Assembly (NCBI RefSeq): GCF_000699445.3
Contig: NC_067196.1
Coordinates: forward strand, 73,229,864 to 73,293,863
Length of the DNA stretch: 64,000 nucleotides
Direction: 5' to 3'
From: Schistosoma haematobium
Taxonomy: Eukaryota > Platyhelminthes > Trematoda > Strigeidida > Schistosomatidae
Numbering within the stretch: the stretch's first letter is position 1; every line of letters starts with the position of its first letter. Below, in pieces: positions 57,901 to 64,000 of this stretch. Under the pieces are notes generated by a model. It did not search any database. It was not told where the DNA came from and saw only the letters and a program-made list of their open reading frames with translations. The translations under genes and the position numbers were made by a program.

Positions 57901-60900
57901 AGTTTAGAAAGGAAAACGTCTGCCAATATGGGACCCAGGGGTGAACCCATCGCGATGCCATCTATTTGTCTGTAGATTTCACCATTGAATTTGAAATGTA
58001 CATTCATAGTGCATTTTAGTAATAATTCATTGATGATCTCCACAGGGATTGTCATTTCTAGTTCCTGTTCTCTAAGTTGTTCACAAATATATTCTACAGT
58101 TTCTCTGAGTGGACATTTGTGAACAGTGATGCTACGTCAAAGGAAATCATCGTCTGATCTTTCGTGTTTATGTTTTTAATCCTGTCAACGAATTGGAATA
58201 CGTCCTTAATACTATGTTTCACCAGGCGATTATGGAGTGGTTTCAAAACAGTTACTAGCCACTTTGCTACTGTATGATATGGGGAATCGCACATGTCCAA
58301 AATTGGCCTTAATGGGATATCCGGTTTATGTATCTTTGGCAGTCCGTATAACCTAGGTAAATATGTACCTATCGGCTTAATTGTTTCGTATACGTCATTG
58401 GTAATCATCTGTTGATCTCTGAGCTTTTTTAATGTTTGGGTCAGTTCATTCTCTATCTTATTATTGACATCTTTTTGGTTAGTTAGTTTCTGAAATTTTT
58501 GAAGATCATTCAAGATGTTATTAATCTTGTCAATGTAATCTTTTTTGTTAAGTAAGACGGTTCCTGTTCCTTTATCGGGTTTTGTGATAATCAGATTCTC
58601 ATCACTAATGAGTTCCATGATAGCCTCCCTGTGTTTCTTAGTTAAAATACTTCTGCAGTTATATCTACTATTCTTAAACTGATAGCAACAGTCAACTAGG
58701 TTTGATTTGAAACGTTCAAGTTCCTGATCAGAGGTCGGGACTAGATCTGAAGTCTGACGATTGAGGTTTTCAAATTGGATATCCGTAATCACAATATTCT
58801 CTCTCTCTTACCCTATGTTGACCATATTTATTCTGATAATTTATCTCACAATTTTATTTCGCTTATAAACTGATTCAAGTTAACACTTCATATTAGTCAT
58901 CCCAACATTAACGATTTTATTTATATAACAAACAATTCCTGATTCACATATTACAATTTCCAAATGATGTATTTTGCCTTAAATCTGGCCAATTTTATGG
59001 ATTATTAATCTGGATTTATAATTGTAGAACCTGATGAGAAATTATTGAAAAGAATATTCTTCGTTCATACAATTGTGTTTTAATATAATGGGGATTTTTC
59101 AGCGATCAACATCGTTTTGTTTGTCATTTTCAATAGTTATTAATAGAGGTATACTTTGCCTGTGTTCACAGATGGAATTGATATAGGTGACTATTTGAAC
59201 CTTTGTGAATTTAATTCGTCTGTTTATCTGTTTTCTGTAGACACGACTTACACTAAGCCACGAAACATCAAACACTAAACTTTCCACTCATTGGGATATT
59301 ACAAATACATCATTACTTTTTATTATAGATCTTAGTGACTTCCAAGTTATTCAATGTTTGGAATCATTACCGGTAAAAGACATGTCGACATGAAATCACA
59401 GCTGACGCTCAGCGTTATCGACTCATCAGGATGCAACTTTGAAGATATACTCATTGTGTATTCCTTTATGACTTACTTGACTGACATATTTTTGCCTTCA
59501 AGCTTCGATTTCTTCCCTAGAGCTTCTGAATGCCCTGGTACGGCCGAAGGTGGGGAGAGTCAGCTATCCCTCTCACATGGCCACTCGTATACAGCCACTT
59601 CCAGGGAAGTTCTACTCACTGCCTTCTCGCGGCAGGGGTGTTATTTACGAAATTGAGAGGACGAAAAGCGAATGTCTGGTGCTTTAATCGGGTTGGTGGA
59701 TAGAGAAGATCCACCTAGGGGAGTTGGGAAACCCTGGCTCCAAATCACTCATGCATATGGGCTCCAGGATACTAAGGGAACATAAGATGTGTGAGCCTAT
59801 TATTGGTCACCGGCTACCATGGGACTGCATCTCTTAACGTTGCTCCACTGCTTTGTGGATTAGACCTCTGGGTCAAAGGTTCGGGGAGTGGCCCCTTTGG
59901 AAAACACCTGCTTCGATTTGGGTGCCAGGTCACTATCCCAACCCTCACACAAATCAAATGATTTGAGTGGTGCATATATTTTAGGTGCCTCCTTGTACCT
60001 ATGTTTATGTGTTTAAATAAAATAAACACAGCATTACTAGTATTGTAATGTCTTTTGAAATGAAAAACACAAGGTTCATATTTTAATCTAAAAATGAATA
60101 ATAAGGTATAGAGTTATTCAAATGAGTCCCAATTAAGAAGAAATACTCGCTGTGGATTATACTGCTCTAACCTCATACTAAATATGTCAAAAATTGATCC
60201 TGCCTATTCATTTTACTATGTTTACATAACTATGCAATGCATTTAGATATTATATTATGACTGTTTACTGATCATATCGGATTCCGAAGATAGACGAACT
60301 TAATGAAGTTGACTGATTGTCATGTCTCATAATTAAGTTATATAATTTTTTTGACGTTTGGTTTTTTACCTTTAGTAGCATTTGTTTTCCCATTTAACTT
60401 GCCTGTAACTAATTGTTTCATTTTTTTGAATAATCTGCTTTACATACATTCCATCTAGGATAATCCAGATGCTTGGACACTGATTGGATTATTACACTTA
60501 AATAAAAATGAAGTTGAACAAGCCCAGAAGAAATTTGATCGGATTATTAGACAGCCAGCGTATAGAGCAGATGCATTTGCACGTATATGTTTAGGGAATA
60601 TTTGGTTAACTACTCTACATCATCCTATCAAAGATAAAGATAAACGTAAAAGGCATCAGGTAGAGTTCCATCATTTTCTTGTGTGTTTCTTTCTTCCTCT
60701 TGTGTTTTTGTCATTGTGAAGATTTTAATTATTCTTTGATTGTAAACTGACTGATATTACGTTGAAAATCATTGAAAGCTTAGCTAGGGAACAACTACTT
60801 TGTCATATTATGAAGTTGTTCAGCTCTATGCCCACAAGAGAATGAAAACAAGATCTTCGAGCTTCACAGCGAGCGCGTTATCCTTGAACCACTGAATTAG

Positions 60901-61792
60901 TGACATCCTGTGATTCATATTTCCAATTTTATTCCTTAGGTTGTGGGTGAGTGCACAGCTCTGAAGAGTCCTGTATTACGACAAAACACCTCGTTCTATT
61001 CCCTAGATTTCTGTAGTTAATAATAGTAATATTAGATTTATTCAATACTAAAAGTTTTGCTAGAATAAAGAATTTTCGGCACCAATTGTGCCACATTGTA
61101 ACAAATATTTCTTTAACATTCATTCGAATTGTGATTATTCAAAACATATTTTGTAAGCGTTTTTAAAAGTTAGAGTCTGCCAACTGTATTCAATCACTAA
61201 ATTTTATAACCAGTTCAGCTACTACACTCACGTTCTCTATCAAGCGTGTATACGGTACTTGAATCCCAACATATCTGTTTGTCGTTTTGTCAAAAGATAA
61301 ATCAAAAAAAGATTGTGATGTTTCCGTCTGAGTTTTTCAGTATTTAGCTTCACAATGATTTGTAATCCTTACATAAGACAACACGTAATTACATACAGTT
61401 GTCATTCATAATTATTCAATTCGAAAAAATATAAAACAGGTAGGTGAATTGCAATATTTGCACAGTTGTGACATAACTTATTGTCAAGTTAAAAAATCTC
61501 CACAAACTTCTGACGCTAATAATCCAAAGCCACCTGTTAAACAAGTTTGTTACTATCTGAACTCAGTCAGTAGCTTAGTGGATAATGCGTCGCTTTTTGA
61601 AACGAATTCTACTGTGTTCGAGTTTTAAAGTGAATATAAACACTGAGATGTAACTACATACAGTCGTTAATTGCTGAATGGGGCGAGATTCTCATCCTAG
61701 ATTCCATTGCTAGGCACAATTCACCTCTTCAATAGAAATCTCATGCTAATTGTCTAAGATTGTTAATGAATCGTAACAAAGCAACAATATCC

Positions 61793-61847
<55 letters not shown>

Positions 61848-63889
61848 TGTTATATATTCAAATTAACAGTAGTTTCATTGAATTCATGAAACAATCAGTG
61901 TTAGAACACTATTGAAAACCTGGAAGCATTGGACAGCCGTTCCGTTCCACCATGGGACTCCTCGGAAGGGTGTATTCACAAATCCACACTCGAGAACCGA
62001 ATCCTAAAACCTTTGGTTTCGCGCGTGTTGCCCGTTCACCTTTGTTGACTTTTTAAATAATATTGAAGAACAAACCAGGAGCCAATGTATAATAAAATTC
62101 AGTCCCCAACTAAGAAATAAAACATATATATATATATTACTGGGAAGAATGCATTTGTTTTTGACCATTTAGTTTTACATCGAAAACTGTGCAATCGTAT
62201 TTATCCAAGATAATCAATGTGAAAAATTATTTCAACGGTTTTGTATAATTGACTTGAAGCTTATATGCAAACACCAGTGTCAAATTGGAGTCTTCGCAAA
62301 GGAAATTCATACTAGTTTACGAATTATTAAAAATTTCCTACATATTTCGACAAACTTTTCATCATGTGCTTACTAGTGACTAATTTCCTGAATCCTATTG
62401 AGAAACTGTGACTAGTGGATTTCAACCGCATCGAATGTGAAGTATTTACTCGCGAAAAAGAATGAGTAATAGTTGTAAAGCACCTACTGATTAACCTGAA
62501 GACCCTGAGTTTGTGTATATAAACTTCTGGAAAGTCTCGTACTAGGACAAAGCAACGGTCTAGGGTTCTTTGTTTCTCAGTGATTATCTAAAGTAGGTCG
62601 GTTCACGATATCAGATGATCATTAAAACAATTCAATTTAGTACATATATCACAGAACACGTCTTAGTGTACATGTTGTTGACATATTCAGAAACGCGTTT
62701 TATTCTATATTGTAAACCAATTTTCTACCTCTATTTAAATTCATTTGTTGTGGAAACACAATGGTACATTATTTTAAATATTTCCTACATAGCTTTGATT
62801 ATAACTACTTTTTACCTATAATTTTGAACTTGTCAGTTGTATGTAATTGATAAAATTTTACCATGACAAACAAATATATCCTACAGTGTAGTGCCCACCC
62901 ATCGCCTACCTTGTCGGGCGATGCGTACCTGGTGTAAGAGTTATTTGGAATTACGCTAGGGCCGATTAAATCAAAACATAGAATCAGTTTATAAAGTCAG
63001 TGACCGTTAGACTGAGCCGTGTAGATAGGTTCAGACTACTAGGTTGATGTCCGTGTGATTATCGTTACCATTGGATGATAATACACAAAATCATTCTTAA
63101 TGGCGCAGATGCATTTACTCTGTCTCTCCATAAGGCCTGGATTCCTTGATTATTTTGAAAGTTTATCTGTCCCATCTATTCAGATTTTCTGAATCTAATC
63201 TTTCCAGGTTTCATTAATATTAATACTTACCACTACTTTGGCATCTTGCTGTGTTGATATAGTGTTACAACTCATTTGCCAGATTCTACGTTGCATATGA
63301 CTGCATGTAGTGTTCCATCTACCCCTCCCATACACTCCGTGATCCATAATGCTACAGTTTAAAAACAGCTTGTAAGGAATATATGAATACAATTTAAAAC
63401 TTTAATAAAAGTAAATAAAGGAAGATAGTAAACAAACCAATAGAAATAATGAATGATATCGAAAAGATAACATTCTTCGAATAAATTTGCATCACTAGAA
63501 AATTGTCGGCTAATAAATATCACCGTTTACAATAAGCAAAAAAGCAAACAGATTTATCCAGTAGCTCATTCTAACCTTAATAGCTTACCTTGTACTGTTT
63601 ATATTGTTACCTATTATAATGATTCTTTAAAAAAAAAGAAGATTTTTATGTCTTTTAATCAATACAGGATCGTGCATTATCTTTCTATAAAGCTGTTCTA
63701 TGCGCTGATCCTAGAAATATATGGGCTGCACATGGTATTGGTTGTGTATTAGCACATAAAGGATTTGTTAATGAAGCTAGAGATGTATTTGCACAAGTTC
63801 GTGAGGCAACGGCTGATTTCCCAGATGTTTGGATTAATATAGCACATATTTATGTTGAACAAAAACAATACACTGCTGCAATTCAAATG
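39539..63889 (+). CDS. CTR9: CTR9, Paf1 complex TPR subunit (5' and middle exons, continues past window)
   Basis: CTR9 is the TPR scaffold of the nuclear Paf1 complex, which travels with RNA polymerase II and supports H2B ubiquitination and H3 methylation. Exons are 39539-39864, 41102-41549, 44326-44658, 46007-46138, 47863-48060, 53114-53336, 55838-55926, 60459-60659 and 63668-63889. Phases agree at every junction, giving 724 codons without a stop. Alignment to animal CTR9 runs without a break from [20 protein letters not shown] through [37 protein letters not shown] (here [14 protein letters not shown]), [27 protein letters not shown] and [14 protein letters not shown] to IYVEQKQY. The remaining TPRs and the charged C-terminus must lie beyond 64000. 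Introns reach 5 kb and are full of retroelements. Confidence 0.97.
41102..41549 (+). CDS. CTR9: CTR9 exon (TPR region)
   Basis: Acceptor ttacag, donor caa|gtaaag. Contains [40 protein letters not shown] and [20 protein letters not shown], typical TPR helices with the conserved CTR9 sequence. It ends [15 protein letters not shown]. Confidence 0.97.
41550..44325. other. CTR9 intron, mostly unassigned
   Basis: 2.8 kb with no gene. Apart from the Penelope-type remnant near its right end I can name nothing with confidence. Positions 42040-42075 have a weak tRNA-like segment (gaccattgaatcacagattt). Confidence 0.5.
43975..44235. repeat. Penelope-type inverted terminal remnant
   Basis: The left part (43988-44130) matches, on the plus strand, the outer end of the Penelope-like structure at 56493-56640 (ttttcaata, ctacaatta, tttaaggcaaa, atgtgaat). 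The right part (about 44155-44225) matches the same end in inverse orientation (tagaaccct, tttattgaaaa, tagtgttttaatatgatgggg; compare 59020-59095). Two outer ends facing each other with almost nothing between them make a miniature palindromic derivative. It lies in a CTR9 intron just before the exon at 44326. Confidence 0.65.
44326..44658 (+). CDS. CTR9: CTR9 exon (TPR region)
   Basis: Acceptor atatcag, donor cat|gtaagt, 111 codons, phase 0 on both sides. Reads [20 protein letters not shown] and [20 protein letters not shown], ending [14 protein letters not shown]. Confidence 0.97.
45575..45740 (+). repeat. tRNA-derived SINE-like remnant
   Basis: The segment tagttaagtggataaccc resembles a box A. 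It is followed by gtttcaagtctcgatttgaa, then catcaacactcgggtgcaag. Copies with the same order are at 55060-55200 and 61570-61720. It lies in a CTR9 intron. Confidence 0.45.
46007..46138 (+). CDS. CTR9: CTR9 exon (TPR region)
   Basis: 44 codons, acceptor caattag, donor caa|gtaaga. Reads [20 protein letters not shown] followed by [10 protein letters not shown], matching the human [20 protein letters not shown] segment. It is too short to appear as a stand-alone open frame. Confidence 0.96.
46350..46615 (-). mobile_element. SR2-like LINE 3' terminal fragment
   Basis: Minus-strand reading [20 protein letters not shown], then [19 protein letters not shown] and [20 protein letters not shown], followed by the stop. 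This is the C-terminal end of the SR2-like protein, well conserved. It has a tail of taag units on the minus strand. It lies in a CTR9 intron, antisense, and is strongly 5'-truncated. Confidence 0.85.
47640..47830 (+). repeat. tRNA-derived SINE
   Basis: An internal pol III promoter is visible: box A-like gccagctcagtggttgaa at 47655 and box B ggttcgattcc at 47709-47719, about 50 bases apart. A non-tRNA body follows (gaggagtcccatagtaggtc, ggttttcaatggtggtctaa). A second copy lies on the minus strand at 61860-62050. Probably related to the schistosome Sm-alpha type SINEs. It abuts the acceptor of the CTR9 exon at 47863, so its right end supplies part of the splice site context. Confidence 0.7.
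47863..48060 (+). CDS. CTR9: CTR9 exon (TPR region)
   Basis: 66 codons between tttag and gtaagt. Reads [33 protein letters not shown] and [19 protein letters not shown]. The SINE remnant at 47640-47830 ends about 30 bases before this acceptor. Confidence 0.96.
49085..52080 (+). mobile_element. RTE-type LINE family A, nearly full length but defective
   Basis: Order: APE-type endonuclease, RT, C-terminal region, 3' UTR. Endonuclease parts are [15 protein letters not shown] (about 49145), [15 protein letters not shown] (about 49605), [24 protein letters not shown] and DSDHALI (about 49900). RT parts are [15 protein letters not shown] (about 50768), [20 protein letters not shown] and [16 protein letters not shown] frameshift near 49590 and a stop at 49947 break the frame. 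A deletion at about 51170 removes the YADD block: the text passes from the QGCPIS turn straight to [14 protein letters not shown]. The C-terminal [19 protein letters not shown] and [16 protein letters not shown] parts follow. The tail is (ATT)n at 51891-51930, then a UTR ending in TAAATAAATAAATAAATG. It lies in a CTR9 intron, sense orientation. Confidence 0.88.
51888..51931 (+). repeat. (ATT)n microsatellite in LINE 3' region
   Basis: About 14 ATT units between the end of LINE coding and the conserved terminal 3' UTR. Confidence 0.95.
52450..52815 (+). mobile_element. 5'-truncated 3' end of RTE-type LINE family B
   Basis: Aligns to 9530-9890, 55320-55650 and 62980-63310. Shared blocks are ggactgagct, ggttgaggtccgt, gattatcgtaa, agaggtgcaagtgcattta and the terminal gcatgactgactgat. 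The first 150 bases carry the decayed end of the coding region (NRSQWRRCI-type). Confidence 0.7.
53114..53336 (+). CDS. CTR9: CTR9 exon (TPR region)
   Basis: Acceptor catgtag, donor t|gtaagt leaving phase 1. Reads [15 protein letters not shown], an acidic insert ([17 protein letters not shown]), then [20 protein letters not shown] and [18 protein letters not shown]. The acidic insert is longer than the human equivalent by a few residues. Confidence 0.96.
53445..54190 (-). repeat. Dispersed repeat R2, longer copy
   Basis: On the minus strand, 54190-54045 matches the 5' part of R2 (tgtcctggtacagtcaatgg, tatacagccactgccagggg, ctcgcggcagggatg). Positions 53775-53445 match its 3' part (acgaaaagcgaatgtccggt, caccggctaccatggaactg) through to the terminal tgtgacgcatatatattttg tail. 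About 270 bases at 53776-54045 are absent from the copy at 59515, either an insertion here or a deletion there. No conserved open frame. Confidence 0.72.
55060..55200 (+). repeat. tRNA-derived SINE-like remnant
   Basis: Box A-like tttagctcagtggataacac at 55061, then tttgaaacgaa, then a box B-like gagtttgggtctcggtg. The same layout is seen at 61570-61720. No tRNA cloverleaf is preserved. Confidence 0.5.
55320..55650 (+). mobile_element. 5'-truncated 3' end of RTE-type LINE family B
   Basis: Shares aggtcggggtcct, ttatcgtaaccgatggtta, cttagaatcagtcacaatgg, gcgcaaatgcatt and a terminal block with the copies at 9530, 52450 and 62980. It lies about 190 bases upstream of the CTR9 exon at 55838. Confidence 0.65.
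55838..55926 (+). CDS. CTR9: CTR9 exon (TPR region)
   Basis: 89 bases. The split codon with the previous exon gives Cys, then [20 protein letters not shown] and FKEALDVDQ, with donor gtaagt. It matches human [20 protein letters not shown]. Confidence 0.96.
56784..57215 (+). pseudogene. Penelope-like RT N-terminal fragment (left arm)
   Basis: 143 codons from the GTG/ATT region, reading [40 protein letters not shown] and [18 protein letters not shown], ending [16 protein letters not shown] before a stop. It equals the start of the minus-strand copy except for rare changes (KAIGT against KPIGT). Confidence 0.85.
57267..58792 (-). pseudogene. Penelope-like reverse transcriptase, frameshifted
   Basis: The first open part (58792-58094) has [39 protein letters not shown] and [16 protein letters not shown] (motif A). 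A one-base shift near 58110 breaks it. The second part (58055-57267) has [19 protein letters not shown] (motif B), [13 protein letters not shown] (motif C with YMDD) and [11 protein letters not shown], ending at PRLKDK. The endonuclease domain that should follow is missing. As it stands it is an RT pseudogene. Confidence 0.9.
59230..59310. repeat. Short dispersed repeat next to Penelope-like element
   Basis: The segment around gacttacactaagccacgaa and ccactcattgggatattaca matches 4665-4735. See that entry. Confidence 0.5.
59515..60028 (+). repeat. Dispersed repeat R2, copy with intact 3' end
   Basis: About 510 bases, GC-richer than its surroundings, without a conserved open frame. Its last 60 bases (gtggtgcatatattttaggt, cctccttgtacctatgttta, tgtgtttaaataaa) closely match the terminal 3' UTR of the family A LINE at 52015-52080. 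Other copies are at 12835-12985 and 53445-54190. Sharing the LINE's 3' end suggests it is copied by that LINE's machinery. Confidence 0.7.
60459..60659 (+). CDS. CTR9: CTR9 exon (TPR region)
   Basis: 67 codons, acceptor catctag, donor cag|gtagag. Reads [40 protein letters not shown] and [12 protein letters not shown]. It ends in a basic segment, [10 protein letters not shown], as in human CTR9. Confidence 0.96.
61570..61720 (+). repeat. tRNA-derived SINE-like remnant
   Basis: gtcagtagcttagtggataa (box A-like) at 61566, then tttgaaacgaattctactgt and tgttcgagttt (box B-like) at 61615, then aacactgagatg. Matches 55060-55200 and 45575-45740 in order. Confidence 0.5.
61796..61846. repeat. (AAT)n microsatellite at SINE 3' end
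   Basis: About 17 AAT units. On the minus strand it is an (ATT)n run directly after the SINE body at 62050-61860, so it is probably that SINE's tail. Confidence 0.92.
61860..62050 (-). repeat. tRNA-derived SINE, minus-strand copy
   Basis: The minus-strand reading has ggttttaggattcggttctc (box B region), cgaggagtcccatggtgg, caggttttcaatagtgttct and catgaattcaatgaaac, collinear with the copy at 47690-47830. It ends in (ATT)n. Confidence 0.68.
62980..63310 (+). mobile_element. 5'-truncated 3' end of RTE-type LINE family B
   Basis: Blocks gttagactgagccgtgtaga, ggttgatgtccgtgtgatta, aatggcgcagatgcattta and a terminal tgcatatgactgcatg match the copies at 9530, 52450 and 55320. In a CTR9 intron, about 360 bases upstream of the last visible exon. 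Confidence 0.68.
63668..63889 (+). CDS. CTR9: CTR9 exon (last one in window)
   Basis: 74 codons, acceptor aatacag, donor atg|gtgtgt. Reads [60 protein letters not shown] and [13 protein letters not shown]. The gene continues to the right of the window. Confidence 0.96.
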
Positions 63890-64000
63890 GTGTGTAATTT
63901 ATAAAATTGTCATTTTGTTTTGCTCTTTTTTTTCTTGTTATTATTATTGTCATATTCATATAATAAATATTTATAGTTTAATGGCTGTTTCTATTTAAAC

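Larger units (their letters stand above)
56493..59083. mobile_element. Penelope-like element in tail-to-tail palindrome, 719-bp arms
   Basis: Two Penelope-like copies face each other with their 5' ends outward. Arms 56493-57211 (plus) and 59083-58365 (minus) are the same length and nearly identical. Only the right copy continues through the RT. The left copy jumps from the RT N-terminus to a short piece, [14 protein letters not shown] (57230-57271, plus), which belongs to the cysteine motif in front of the GIY-YIG endonuclease. The copies meet at about 57270. No GIY-YIG catalytic region is present. Penelope-like elements are known for terminal repeats in direct or inverted arrangement. It lies in a CTR9 intron. 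Confidence 0.88.

Noticed and set aside
59354..59656. 100-codon open frame
   Set aside because: Its second half lies in repeat R2, the frame is not conserved in other R2 copies, and there are no splice signals.
61796..61846. Tandem repeat as CRISPR-like array
   Set aside because: A simple trinucleotide microsatellite with no spacers, in eukaryotic DNA.

Overview
The window is flatworm nuclear DNA, almost certainly from a schistosome blood fluke; I cannot fix the species. The reasons are AT-rich sequence, two intron-rich animal genes with GT-AG splice sites, and a dense repeat load of schistosome-type retroelements: SR2-like and other RTE-type LINEs, BEL/Pao LTR elements, Penelope-like elements and tRNA-derived SINE remnants.

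Two host genes can be assembled exon by exon. On the minus strand, 17516 down to 2266, lies a seven-exon AKAP17A (XE7) orthologue of about 642 codons. It has the conserved N-terminal region, a split RRM-like domain and a long charged coiled coil. On the plus strand, from 39539 to beyond the right edge, lies CTR9, the TPR scaffold of the Paf1 transcription elongation complex. Nine consecutive coding exons (724 codons so far) are present, all in agreeing phase, and the C-terminal exons lie outside the window. The first CTR9 exon has no AUG and starts exactly in codon phase after an acceptor, which fits an initiator AUG supplied by the flatworm spliced leader.

The genes diverge, and about 22 kb between them is a retroelement graveyard. 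A degraded Gypsy/Ty3-type element (about 18.3-26.4 kb, perhaps further) was hit by two different BEL/Pao elements. BEL-1 (18727-25529, plus) has 685-bp LTRs differing at about 3 sites, a 5-bp target duplication and a complete gag-protease-RT-RNase H-integrase frame broken by one in-frame UAA. BEL-2 (26385-31709, minus) has 407-bp LTRs that look identical and a 6-bp duplication, yet it lacks RNase H and a recognisable integrase and carries a frameshift, so it looks like a recently moved non-autonomous passenger. Further right are a CR1/jockey-type relic (33.4-34.8 kb), a rearranged SR2 5' end (36.2-36.9 kb) and an RTE-type relic (37.85-39.1 kb).

The introns of both genes hold more elements. 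AKAP17A contains RTE pieces, a 5'-truncated SR2 copy between TA repeats, and SINE remnants. CTR9 contains a nearly full-length but defective RTE LINE (49.1-52.1 kb), an SR2 3' end, several RTE 3' ends, two inverted Penelope-like structures (one with 719-bp arms at 56.5-59.1 kb) and a non-coding repeat whose 3' end matches that of the RTE LINE. There is no sign of prokaryotic sequence, CRISPR, rRNA or a functional tRNA gene.
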